A DNA stretch of 14,870 nt from Pseudomonadota bacterium (lineage in GTDB: Bacteria > Pseudomonadota > Alphaproteobacteria > Rhizobiales > Xanthobacteraceae): the NCBI GenBank assembly GCA_023430245.1, contig JAEZBA010000241.1, positions 1 to 14,870 of the forward strand. Reading direction: 5' to 3'. This document shows, piece after piece, positions 7,244 to 14,870 of this stretch (its first letter is position 1; every line of letters begins with the position of its first letter). The position numbers were made by a program, and so were the translations under genes. Below the pieces are notes generated by a model. The model worked only from the letters and a program-made list of their open reading frames with translations. It did not search any database and was not told the origin of the DNA.

Positions 7244-9709
7244 ATGCCTCGGTTACGGCCATTCCGCCCTGCGTCGTCGCAGGACATTCACCCGCTTGGG
7301 TGGTTCTTCACCACCGATTCGACGGGGCCGGGTCACGCCGCCGGAGCGGTCGAGGTTTTCGAAACCGCCAAGCCGGTCCGCGCGATCGCGGAGTTCGATG
7401 ATTTCCCCGGCGCGCTTGTGTTGGTCGAAGAGACCGTGACGGCTCTTGCGTCGGCACAGGTCGTTGCGGGCGACTTCGACAGTTTTGTCGCCGGAATGCC
7501 TGACGGTCCTGCGGCTGATCCGGCCGCTACGTCCCTGACCGATGAGTTCGGGGCGGCGACCGTCGATCTGCGCACGGGAATTCCCGACGCTGGCAGCGCA
7601 TCAAGGTCTGAGGATTATTTCTCGTTTGCCGGATGGTCGGCCGGAACCGCGCCGTCGCAACCGCTCGACGAGCTGCCGCTCCACTATGGCGGCGCTTTCG
7701 CGATGCAGGTCGAGCCGGTGGCCTCCGGCATCCATGCGCTTGATTGCGCCGCTGGCGGCAGTGGCAGCAACGGCGGCAACGGATTCGAAGCGGCGGCTGT
7801 CGATGCTGCGGCGGCGCCGATGGCGTGTTCCTGTTGCGCCTTCACCTACGGGAGCGGCCAGTCCGGCCCGCAAACCGATGACTACACTCTGTCCGGCACC
7901 AAGTGGGGAACGTCCGGCGCATCGGGCTCCTGGGGCGGCACCGTGACCTGGAGCTTCGTGGGCGCTGGCTTCACGAACCAGACCGGCGTCGGCTTCTTCA
8001 GCGGCTCCACCGTTTCGCTCTCGAGCGTGTTCAACTTCGATTATGTGTCGGTGTTCACCCAAGCCTTCGAGGCCTGGTCCTCGGTGGCGAATATCGACTT
8101 CGTCCAGGTGGCCGATGGCGGCGGAAATTTCGGCGTTGGCGACAGCGCCTATATCCGTATTGGCACGGCCCATATCGACGGCAATTACAATGTGCTGGCG
8201 CGCGCCTTCTATCCGGCGACGGCGGGCAATCCGCAGAACTACGCCTATTCGGGCGATATGGTGTTCGACAGCGGCGAATCCAGCTTCTGGACGGCGAGCA
8301 GCCTGCTTGCCGTCGCGACCCATGAGATCGGTCATGCGATCGGACTGGGTCACTCCAGTATCAGCAATGCCTTGATGGCGCCCTACTACAATCCGTCGAT
8401 CACCGCGCCTACGGCCGACGATATTGCGGGCGCGCGCGCCATCTACGGGTCAGCAACGACAGCGCCGGTCCCGTCCGACGATTATGCCGATCATTTCAAC
8501 GACACGACCGCTCCGTTCGGCCTGGTCGCGGTCGGCGGCTCATCAACCGGAAATCTTGAAGTCGCGGGCGATCGCGACTGGTTCCGCGTCACGCTGACGG
8601 CGGGGGTCACTTACGTATTCGACCTCAGAGGCGCGCCAAGCAACAGCGGAACGCTGTCGGACCCCTATCTCTATCTTTACGACCGCGCCGGAAATCTCAT
8701 CACCTTCGACGACGACGGCGGCTCGTCATACGAATCGCAGATCATTTATTCTGCAACTTCATCCGGTCGGTTTTATCTCGGCGCCGCGACCTCCAATGAC
8801 GCCGGTAGTGGAACCTACCGTCTCTCTGTCGGAACCTACGATCCGGTGCTGAACGGTGACGGCGGCGACAATTTTTTCGTCGCCACCGCAGCGCGGGAGT
8901 TCTTCAGGGGGTTCGGCGGTGTCGACACGGTGAGCTATGCCGATCAGCCGGGCTCGCTCGGCGTCGTTGCGAACCTTGCCAATCCGAAGAAGAACACCGG
9001 CTATGCCGCGGGCGACACTTACTCGTCGATCGAAAACCTCATCGGGACGTCCAGGGCTGATGCTCTGACGGGCGATGCGGGCGACAACATCCTCGAGGGC
9101 GGGCGGGGTGCGGACAAGCTCGATGGCGGCGCCGGCTTCGATACCGCGAGCTACCTCAATGCCACGACCGGCGTGACCGCCAACCTGACGAATCCGAAGC
9201 TCAATACCGGCGATGCCGCCGGCGACACCTACAAGTCGATCGAGCGGCTGTTCGGCTCGCAATTCAACGATGTGCTGACCGGCGGCAAGGGCGTCGAGGC
9301 GATCATGGGCGGTGGCGGAAACGACATCATCGATGGTGGCGCCAAAATCGATACCCTGACCGGAGGCGCGGGGCGCGACACGTTCCGGTTTGCCAATATC
9401 AAGGAAGCCGGCGACGTCATCACCGATTTCACGCCGGGTGAGGACCTGATCGGAATTGTGAGGAAAGGTTTCAAGATCGATGCGCGCGTCGATCTCGGCG
9501 CCAGCGGCGTATTCGATTTCGCCGACGGATATTTCGTCAGCAACAATACCGGGCGCGCGGATGCGGTCGGCCACGGCCAGTTCGTTTTCAATGCCGCCAC
9601 CGACCGGTTGTTCTGGGATCCGGATGGCGCGGGCAAGAAAGCGGCGGTGCTGGTTGCCCGCTTCACCACCGACGTCAACCTGACGGCGCATGATTTCGAC
9701 CTGGTCTGA
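7244..9709 (+). CDS. Secreted M10 metalloprotease: pro-region, catalytic, PPC and RTX domains
   Basis: An 821-residue zinc protease. The pro-region (about 1-200) has no Sec signal and carries Cys168 plus a Cys195-Ser-Cys197-Cys198 cluster. The catalytic domain (about 215-400) carries HEIGHAIGLGH (zinc ligands His360, His364, His370; Glu361 catalytic) and a Met-turn at Met378. A PPC (pre-peptidase C-terminal) beta domain spans about 413-528. RTX repeats such as GGRGADKLDGGAGFD and GGGGNDIIDGG fold with calcium. A serralysin-like C-terminal region ends DFDLV, the kind of end used for type I secretion. ATG 7244 with GGTGGG upstream is preferred over TTG 7175, since MPRLRPFR parallels the paralogue's MSRLRQVR. 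It should be exported in one step by an ABC/MFP/TolC system encoded elsewhere. Its substrate is unknown. The tandem paralogue follows after 258 bases. Confidence 0.93.
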   Translation: MPRLRPFRPASSQDIHPLGWFFTTDSTGPGHAAGAVEVFETAKPVRAIAEFDDFPGALVLVEETVTALASAQVVAGDFDSFVAGMPDGPAADPAATSLTDEFGAATVDLRTGIPDAGSASRSEDYFSFAGWSAGTAPSQPLDELPLHYGGAFAMQVEPVASGIHALDCAAGGSGSNGGNGFEAAAVDAAAAPMACSCCAFTYGSGQSGPQTDDYTLSGTKWGTSGASGSWGGTVTWSFVGAGFTNQTGVGFFSGSTVSLSSVFNFDYVSVFTQAFEAWSSVANIDFVQVADGGGNFGVGDSAYIRIGTAHIDGNYNVLARAFYPATAGNPQNYAYSGDMVFDSGESSFWTASSLLAVATHEIGHAIGLGHSSISNALMAPYYNPSITAPTADDIAGARAIYGSATTAPVPSDDYADHFNDTTAPFGLVAVGGSSTGNLEVAGDRDWFRVTLTAGVTYVFDLRGAPSNSGTLSDPYLYLYDRAGNLITFDDDGGSSYESQIIYSATSSGRFYLGAATSNDAGSGTYRLSVGTYDPVLNGDGGDNFFVATAAREFFRGFGGVDTVSYADQPGSLGVVANLANPKKNTGYAAGDTYSSIENLIGTSRADALTGDAGDNILEGGRGADKLDGGAGFDTASYLNATTGVTANLTNPKLNTGDAAGDTYKSIERLFGSQFNDVLTGGKGVEAIMGGGGNDIIDGGAKIDTLTGGAGRDTFRFANIKEAGDVITDFTPGEDLIGIVRKGFKIDARVDLGASGVFDFADGYFVSNNTGRADAVGHGQFVFNAATDRLFWDPDGAGKKAAVLVARFTTDVNLTAHDFDLV

Positions 9710-9730
9710 GGGGTTCAAAGCCCCGAGCGC
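8924..9730 (+). repeat. RTX-end direct repeat, copy 1
   Basis: These 807 bases align with 11945-12751 at a constant offset of 3021 and no gap visible by eye. They cover the RTX and C-terminal secretion region, the stop codon and about 20 bases beyond. Long exact stretches occur, for example around 9015-9052 and 9655-9690. By eye the copies are closer here than in the catalytic region. Confidence 0.85.
9710..9724 (+). other. Hairpin just after the first protease stop
   Basis: GGGGTT-CAA-AGCCCC can fold into a six-pair stem with one G-T pair. The copy after the second protease (12732-12744) keeps the stem, with one change in the loop and one at the outer edge. There is no T-run; it may protect the 3' end or aid termination. 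Confidence 0.35.
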
Positions 9731-9768
9731 ATCGCGAATCGCAACGATTTCTTCGCTCCAAATTGTTT

Positions 9769-9784
9769 GGAGGCCTGAGCCTCC
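9769..9784 (+). terminator. Possible terminator between the two protease genes
   Basis: GGAGGC-CTGA-GCCTCC is a perfect six-pair stem with a four-base loop, followed by GCTTCCTT. It lies 60 bases past the first protease stop. The tail is only partly T-rich, so termination is tentative. Confidence 0.35.
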
Positions 9785-9967
9785 GCTTCCTTAAACCGAA
9801 CGATCCGGTCCGGCGACCCAGATTTAACCTGGCAGCCGAAAATCCGCGCGCCAAGGCTCCGGACGGGCCACTGATTGCGGCGACGCAGCGCGTCGCCGTC
9901 GCTGCGGTCCAAGTGGTGACCAGATCGTCGCTTCCCGGTCTCATGTCGGATTTGAAAGGGAAGCGCC

Positions 9968-12730
9968 ATGTCTCGCTTACGCCAGGTCCGCGGCTTCACG
10001 CCCTACGATATGCAGCCTTTCATGAAGCAATCCACCGATGCTCCGATGCGTTTCGTTGAAGAGCATGTGTCGGGTTTCAAGCCGATCGACATCGGTGAGA
10101 TGGAGAGCCTCGTCGAGATCTTCGAAGAATTGAGCGGGCATCGTGCGCAGACCGGAAGGGAACTTTCGGACTCGACAGAGGATGTAACGACCGATCCGGT
10201 GGATATTCCGGCAGCAAATGAACCTGCTCCGGCGCTGAGCCATGAGTACGGTGCCGCCAGCGTCAGTTTTACTGTCCGGATTCCGGACCGGTCTGCGGTC
10301 TCGTCGATAGCCGATAGTTTTGTCTTTGCGGCCTGGTCGGCCGGTGTGGCGCCATCGCAGTCGCTCGCCGATCTGCCCGGTCAGTATGGCGGCGCATTCG
10401 CGGCGCAGGCAGCTCCGATTGCCGCCGGCATTCACGCGTTGGATTGCGCCGCCGGCGACCGCAACGGCTTTCACGCCACTGACGTCGATGCGCCGGAGGC
10501 ACCGGCTGTCTGCTCCTGCTGCGCGCTCTCCGCAGAAGGAAGCGCGCAGTCGATGGCCGCCCCTTTTACGCTGTCCAATGGCAAATGGGGTTCGGCGACG
10601 ACGGGTACGACGGGCGGCGTCGTGACCTGGAGCATCGCTGGGGCCGGACTGTCCGACAAGACGCCGGCAGTCTTCTTCGAGGGCAAAACCGTCTTTCTGT
10701 CGGACATCTTCCAGTTCGACTTCACCTCCGTCCTGACAAGAGCCTTCGCTGCCTGGTCAGCCATTGCGAACATCACGTTCGTTCAGGAACTGGACGGTGG
10801 CGGCGATATCGGCGTGGGCAAGAATACCGATATCCGTATTTCCGCCGGTTACATCGATGGCCCGTCCAAGACTTTGGCCCAAGCCTTCCTCCCAACAGCG
10901 GGGGTGAATCCGAAAAACCATGCTTCTTCCGGCGATATCGTGTTCGACAGCGGCGAAAACGGATTCTGGAATCCGAGCGGCTTGCTCACGGTCGCGATGC
11001 ACGAAATCGGGCATGCCATCGGGCTCAGCCATTCCAGCTTCGGAACTTTGATGGCGCCCGCCTACGATCGGTCGATCACGGCGCCACAGGCCGATGATAT
11101 CGCCGGCGCGCGCGCCATTTACGGCGCGTCCCCGGACAGGCCAGGCTCCTTGTGGATCTCGCATGTGAAGATCGCAGAGGGCGATGCCGGCACGAAAGTG
11201 ATGACCTTCACGGTTACCCGCAGCAATGGCAACACGCCCTTCAAGGTCAAGTTTGCGACCGAAGACAGTAGCGCGAAAGCCGGGACAGACTATGTCGCCC
11301 GCTCCGGGACACTGTCTTTTGCGGCAGGCGAGATCTCGAAGACCATCGACATCACGATCCTGGGCGACACGCTTCTCGAAGCGGAGGAGACTTTCCTCCT
11401 CAAACTGTCCAATGCCACGAAGGGCGTGAAAATCGATAATGGGGTGGGCGTCGGTACTATCCTTAACGACGACACCGCGCCGGCCGGATCGGTGTCGATC
11501 AGCGATGCGACCATCATCGAAGGCGATTCCGGCAATCAGCAAGTGATTTTCACGGTCACGCGCACCGGTGGCGCAGCCGCGTTCGACGTCACATACACGA
11601 CCGCTGACGGTACGGCGACCTCCGCGGGTGGCGACTATTACGGCAAGGCGAGTACGGTCTCGTTCGGTATCGGCGTGAATAAGCAGACGATTTCGGTCAC
11701 CGTGCGAGGTGATCGTATCATCGAGCCGGATGAAACATTCTACGTCAATCTGTCGGGTGTCACCAACGGCGCCAAGATCACCAAGGGTCAGGGCGTCGGG
11801 ACCATCCTCAACGACGATTCCGACGTAGTGATTGTCGACCCAGGACGCCCGATCAATCCCGACCCTGGTCCGCGCGGTCCGGTCTTCGGCGCGGTTCATG
11901 AGGCGACCGCCGCCGCAGACAAATTCGCCGGCACTGTTGGCATCGACACGGTGAACTATGCCGATCAGCCGGGCTCGCGCGGAGTCGTTGCGAGCCTTGC
12001 CAATCCGAAGAAGAACACCGGCTACGCCGCCGGCGACACTTACTCGTCGATCGAAAACCTCATCGGGACGTCCAAGGCTGACGTCCTGACGGGCGACACG
12101 CGCGATAATATCCTCGAAGGACGAGGTGGAGCAGACAAGCTCGACGGCGGCCTCGGCTTCGACATTGCGAGCTATGCAAATGCGGCGGCGGGCGTGACCG
12201 CCAATCTGGCGAAGCCGAAGAGCAATACCGGCGAAGCCTTCGGCGACACATACAAGTCGATCGAGGGACTTCTCGGCTCTGCCTTCAATGACATTCTCAT
12301 TGGCGGTACGGGCGCCGACACGATCGTCGGCGGCGCCGGAAACGACGTCATCAATGGCGGCGCCAAGACCGATACCCTGACCGGCGGCGCAGGGTGGGAC
12401 ACATTCGTGTTTGCCAATCTCAAGGAAGCCGGCGACATCATCACCGATTTCACGCCGGGTGAGGACCTAATCGGAATTGTCAGGAAGGGCTTCAAGATCG
12501 ACGCGCGTGTCGATTTCGACGCGGGCGGCGCGTTCGCTTTCGCCGACAAATACTTCGTCAGCAACACCACTGGCCTCGCCGATGCGGTCGGCCACGGCCA
12601 GTTCGTCTTCAACACGACGACCGATCGGTTGCTTTGGGACCCGGACGGTATGGGCACGAAAGCGGCGGTGCTGGTTGCCAGGTTCACCACCGACGTCAAC
12701 CTGACGGCGTATGATTTCGACCTGATCTGA
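9968..12730 (+). CDS. Secreted M10 metalloprotease: pro-region, catalytic, two Calx-beta and RTX domains
   Basis: A 920-residue tandem paralogue of the preceding protease. The pro-region has Cys160 and Cys182-Ser-Cys184-Cys185. Its block from Glu93 to Cys160 aligns gap-free with residues 101-168 of the neighbour. The catalytic domain (about 200-390) has HEIGHAIGLSH (His345, Glu346, His349, His355) and Met-turn Met362. Instead of PPC there are two Calx-beta domains (about 393-502 and 503-617). Each closes with GVGTILNDD and contains E-E-T-F or D-E-T-F calcium-site motifs. A Pro-rich linker follows, then RTX repeats (GGADKLDGGLGFD, GGAGNDVINGG) and a serralysin-like end DFDLI. The ATG has GGGAAG close upstream. 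Calcium-dependent folding outside the cell after type I export is expected from the domains. The substrate is unknown, and the different middle module suggests a different target or surface. Confidence 0.94.
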   Translation: MSRLRQVRGFTPYDMQPFMKQSTDAPMRFVEEHVSGFKPIDIGEMESLVEIFEELSGHRAQTGRELSDSTEDVTTDPVDIPAANEPAPALSHEYGAASVSFTVRIPDRSAVSSIADSFVFAAWSAGVAPSQSLADLPGQYGGAFAAQAAPIAAGIHALDCAAGDRNGFHATDVDAPEAPAVCSCCALSAEGSAQSMAAPFTLSNGKWGSATTGTTGGVVTWSIAGAGLSDKTPAVFFEGKTVFLSDIFQFDFTSVLTRAFAAWSAIANITFVQELDGGGDIGVGKNTDIRISAGYIDGPSKTLAQAFLPTAGVNPKNHASSGDIVFDSGENGFWNPSGLLTVAMHEIGHAIGLSHSSFGTLMAPAYDRSITAPQADDIAGARAIYGASPDRPGSLWISHVKIAEGDAGTKVMTFTVTRSNGNTPFKVKFATEDSSAKAGTDYVARSGTLSFAAGEISKTIDITILGDTLLEAEETFLLKLSNATKGVKIDNGVGVGTILNDDTAPAGSVSISDATIIEGDSGNQQVIFTVTRTGGAAAFDVTYTTADGTATSAGGDYYGKASTVSFGIGVNKQTISVTVRGDRIIEPDETFYVNLSGVTNGAKITKGQGVGTILNDDSDVVIVDPGRPINPDPGPRGPVFGAVHEATAAADKFAGTVGIDTVNYADQPGSRGVVASLANPKKNTGYAAGDTYSSIENLIGTSKADVLTGDTRDNILEGRGGADKLDGGLGFDIASYANAAAGVTANLAKPKSNTGEAFGDTYKSIEGLLGSAFNDILIGGTGADTIVGGAGNDVINGGAKTDTLTGGAGWDTFVFANLKEAGDIITDFTPGEDLIGIVRKGFKIDARVDFDAGGAFAFADKYFVSNTTGLADAVGHGQFVFNTTTDRLLWDPDGMGTKAAVLVARFTTDVNLTAYDFDLI

Positions 12731-12751
12731 AGGGTTCCAAGCCCCGAGCGC
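11945..12751 (+). repeat. RTX-end direct repeat, copy 2
   Basis: Partner of 8924-9730. The shared tract runs through the stop codon to GCCCCGAGCGC, after which the two flanks diverge. It begins right after the region where the two genes carry unlike middle domains. Confidence 0.85.
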
Positions 12752-12810
12752 GACGAGCGGACGTTGCGGCCCGCTGTCGGCGGTGGTGCCCGCGGCGTCA
12801 CGATTGCGGA

Positions 12811-12839
12811 TTGACTGAGATGCCGCATCGGTTGATATG
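12811..12839 (+). promoter_or_regulatory. Candidate promoter of rnd
   Basis: TTGACT (12811-12816) and GATATG (12834-12839) are separated by 17 bases. The -10 is weak. The predicted start near 12846 would give a short leader before the ATG at 12881. An inverted repeat CCGCAT-N8-ATGCGG (12823-12842) overlaps the -10 and could be an operator. Confidence 0.45.
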
Positions 12840-12880
12840 CGGGCGTTGACGCAACGGCCATGAACGGCCACGGACACTTC

Positions 12881-13495
12881 ATGACCATCCGCCTGCACCG
12901 CGGCGATCTGCCGGACCTGTCCCGCTACACTCAGTCGGTTGCGATCGACACCGAGACGCTTGGTCTCAATCCGCATCGCGACCGGCTGTGCGTTGTCCAA
13001 TTGTCGCCAGGCGACGGGTCGGCCGACGTCGTCCAGATTCCGGCCGGCGGTTCCGATGCGCCCAATCTGAGGCGGCTGCTGGCGGACCCGGACATTCTCA
13101 AGATTTTCCACTATGCGCGCTTCGACATCGCGGCGCTGTCGAATGCCTTCGGCGTGTGGCCGATGCCGCTCTATTGCACCAAGATCGCGTCGCGGCTGGC
13201 CCGCACCTATACCGACCGGCACGGACTGAAGGATCTGGTGCGCGAGCTCGTGGGAATCGATCTGTCGAAACAGCAGCAATCGTCCGATTGGGGCGCCGAG
13301 GTGCTGAGCGAGCCCCAAGTCGCCTATGCGGCCTCCGACGTGCTCTATCTGCACGCGGCGAAGGAGAAACTCGACGTCATGCTGGCACGGGAAGGTCGCA
13401 CCGAACTGGCGGAGGCCTGCTTCCGGTTCCTGCCGCACCGGGCGGCTCTCGACCTGCAGGGTTGGCCCGAGGAGGATATTTTCTCCCATTCCTGA
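12881..13495 (+). CDS. rnd: Ribonuclease D, short exonuclease-only form
   Basis: A 204-residue 3'-5' exoribonuclease of the DEDDy group that trims tRNA and other RNA 3' ends. Exo I is DTET with Asp23 and Glu25. Exo II is HYARFD with Asp82. Exo III is YAASD with Tyr149 and Asp153, so all catalytic residues are present. It lacks the HRDC domains of the E. coli enzyme; this short form is common in alphaproteobacteria. The ATG at 12881 is preferred over 12860 because MTIRLHRGDL begins the fold and it lies a better distance from the candidate promoter, although neither start has a strong ribosome binding site. It precedes lptC by 102 bases, an arrangement often seen in this order. Confidence 0.93.
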   Translation: MTIRLHRGDLPDLSRYTQSVAIDTETLGLNPHRDRLCVVQLSPGDGSADVVQIPAGGSDAPNLRRLLADPDILKIFHYARFDIAALSNAFGVWPMPLYCTKIASRLARTYTDRHGLKDLVRELVGIDLSKQQQSSDWGAEVLSEPQVAYAASDVLYLHAAKEKLDVMLAREGRTELAEACFRFLPHRAALDLQGWPEEDIFSHS

Positions 13496-13597
13496 GGCTG
13501 CCGCCGTGCCTGGGCCATATTCGGGCGCGATTTTCCAGCCGTCCGGGGCTAGGATGGCAACGGGTGACCATCGATTCCGGGCAGGACGAACCTCTTC

Positions 13598-14314
13598 ATG
13601 AACCGCATGCTTGCCGGACCGGAGGACTGGGGCCAGCCGGGCCAGCCGACCGCGGGCCGGCCGCAGGCAGTCATTGTGGGTGCTCGCCGGCACAGCCGCC
13701 GCGTGCGGGCGCTGCGCATCGCGGTTCCTGCTGTGCTGGTCTTGACCCTGACCGGTCTGGTGCTCGCGAATTATCTCAATCCGGCGCGCTGGCTCAGGGT
13801 GCCGACCGAGTTCGGTACGCTCGTGATATCCGGATCGAAGATCACCATGGAGGCGCCGCGTCTCGCCGGCTTCACCAAGGATCAGCGCGAATACGCGGTC
13901 AGCGCCACCTCCGCCTCGCAGGATACGAGAAACCCGACCATCGTGGAGATGAAGGAAATCAGCGGCCGGATTGACATGGAGGACAAGAGCCGGGTGACTC
14001 TCACTGCCGTCGAAGGCGTCTACGATACCAAGGCGGATCTTTTGAAGCTCAACCAGGAGATCCTGATCATATCGACCGCAGGCTATCAGGGTCGCCTGAC
14101 CGAAGCGCAGGTCGAGATCAAGAAAGGCCGTATCGTTTCCGAAAAGCCGGTACAGATGAAGATGCCGCAGGGCACGCTCGACGCCAACAGTCTGGAAGTG
14201 ACCGAAACCGGCGGGGTGATCCGGTTTGATGGTGGCGTCGTTCTGGTGTTGACGCCGGAAGCGGTCAATCGCGGCGTGCAGTCGCAGGCGGCGAGTCAGG
14301 CGAACGCACAATGA
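13598..14314 (+). CDS. lptC: LptC, inner-membrane component of LPS transport
   Basis: A 238-residue bitopic protein that passes lipopolysaccharide from the LptB2FG extractor to LptA. A basic cytoplasmic segment (about 28-40) precedes one transmembrane helix (about 41-59). A periplasmic beta-jellyroll with repeated short strands follows (ISGSKITMEAPRLAGF, VEGVYDTKADLLKL). The first 30 residues are Gly/Pro-rich and probably disordered. The start at 13598 has only a weak AGGACG upstream; another ATG nine bases later is possible. Its TGA overlaps the lptA ATG (ATGA), indicating translational coupling. Confidence 0.9.
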   Translation: MNRMLAGPEDWGQPGQPTAGRPQAVIVGARRHSRRVRALRIAVPAVLVLTLTGLVLANYLNPARWLRVPTEFGTLVISGSKITMEAPRLAGFTKDQREYAVSATSASQDTRNPTIVEMKEISGRIDMEDKSRVTLTAVEGVYDTKADLLKLNQEILIISTAGYQGRLTEAQVEIKKGRIVSEKPVQMKMPQGTLDANSLEVTETGGVIRFDGGVVLVLTPEAVNRGVQSQAASQANAQ

Positions 14315-14870
14315 AGCCGTGTCGCGAATCGAGCGGACTGCTTCTGGCGGCCGCCTTTGCCGTTGTGCTGGCAGGTGTCACGCCTGCGCTGTCTCAGACA
14401 AAGCCGCAGCCTCAGGGCACGGGTGTGCCGAATGCTTTGCAGGGCTTCGGCACCAACAAGGATCAGCCGATCCAGATCGAAGCTGCCTCGCTCGAGGTGC
14501 GCGACAAGGACAAGATGGCCGTGTTCATGGGCAATGTCGTGGTCACCCAGGGCGACACGGTCATGAAATGCAAGGAGCTGCGCGTCTTTTACGATCAGGA
14601 CGATCCGAAGGGCGGCGCCAAGGCCAGCACCATGAAAGCGGCACAGCCGGGGCCGGGCGGCCGGCAGTCGATCCGCCGCCTGGAAGCGCGCGGCGGTGTC
14701 ATCGTGACCACCAAGGACCAGACCGCGACCGGTGCAACCGGCAACATCGAGATGAAGACCAATACCGTGACCCTTTCGGGCGGCGTGGTCATTACCCAGG
14801 GTGCCAATGTGCTCAAGGGCGATCGGCTGGTTGTGGACCTGACCACGAATTTCGCCAAGGTCGAGGGCGG
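14311..14870 (+). CDS. lptA: LptA, periplasmic LPS-bridge protein (3' end beyond right edge)
   Basis: The first 186 codons of lptA/OstA, cut by the right edge. A signal peptide covers residues 1-28 (hydrophobic core LLLAAAFAVVLAG, cleavage ALS/Q). The OstA domain begins with QPIQIEAASLEVRDKDKMAVFMGNV-type strands and continues with VVTQGDTVMKCKELRVFY and VTLSGGVVITQG. This is the repeated beta-strand pattern that forms the jellyroll bridge carrying LPS across the periplasm. The internal Ala/Lys/Gly-rich insertion at about residues 93-111 is a common alphaproteobacterial linker. It overlaps lptC by four bases. lptB and rpoN usually follow in relatives but lie outside the window. Confidence 0.95.
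   Translation, partial: MKPCRESSGLLLAAAFAVVLAGVTPALSQTKPQPQGTGVPNALQGFGTNKDQPIQIEAASLEVRDKDKMAVFMGNVVVTQGDTVMKCKELRVFYDQDDPKGGAKASTMKAAQPGPGGRQSIRRLEARGGVIVTTKDQTATGATGNIEMKTNTVTLSGGVVITQGANVLKGDRLVVDLTTNFAKVEG

Noticed and set aside
9880..9896. GCGACG-CAGCG-CGTCGC hairpin between the protease genes
   Set aside because: It is short, in GC-rich DNA, with no T-run and no link to a promoter or start; not distinguishable from chance.
7244..12730. RTX glycine-rich DNA repeats considered as a CRISPR or satellite array
   Set aside because: The periodicity is in-frame and encodes GGxGxD nonapeptides; there are no constant repeats with unique spacers.
12467..14311. Long minus-strand frame (614 codons) opposite the second protease, rnd and lptC
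   Set aside because: It is antisense to three well-supported genes, has His/Arg-rich composition typical of GC-rich shadow frames, and shows no domain.

Overview
The window looks like chromosomal DNA of a GC-rich alphaproteobacterium of the Hyphomicrobiales, probably near Xanthobacteraceae/Bradyrhizobiaceae. The clues are an FzlA-type FtsZ-binding GST-like protein next to uppP, an rnd-lptC-lptA run, a PcaQ-type LysR regulator, and several TctC/Bug-type periplasmic binding proteins. No genus is claimed.

Left part (1-5582): a TctC/Bug binding protein, cut by the left edge, is divergent from an MhpR-like IclR regulator. An inverted repeat of IclR-operator form lies between them. The iclR gene converges on and overlaps fzlA by 22 bases. 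fzlA is divergent from uppP, the undecaprenyl-diphosphate phosphatase of envelope lipid recycling. A PcaQ-like LysR gene and a second Bug binding-protein gene follow, facing each other. A near-perfect PcaQ-type box (ATAACC-N4-GGTTAT) sits directly before the regulator, and a second one lies upstream of the Bug gene. This suggests a small self-contained regulator/binding-protein regulon for an aromatic or carboxylic acid. A possible 47-residue ORF lies between the second box and the Bug gene. No TctA/TctB membrane subunits are visible.

Middle part (5838-12751): an NDUFA9-like NAD(P)-binding protein and a tRNA-Leu(CAG) with a good promoter come first. Two paralogous secreted metalloproteases follow in tandem. 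Both have the same pro-region with a conserved Cys / Cys-x-Cys-Cys cluster, a matrixin/serralysin HExxHxxGxxH catalytic domain, and an RTX calcium-binding C-terminus with a serralysin-like end. They differ in the middle: the first carries a PPC domain and the second carries two Calx-beta domains. Their last 807 bases, including about 20 bases past the stop, align without gaps, pointing to duplication plus later exchange or gene conversion. No type I secretion genes are present in the window.

Right part (12811-14870): a short RNase D, then lptC and lptA overlapping by ATGA. This is the start of the lipopolysaccharide-transport operon. lptA runs off the right edge. The envelope and division genes (fzlA, uppP, lptC, lptA) are core genes. 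The regulator/Bug pairs and the protease pair look like accessory material placed among them.
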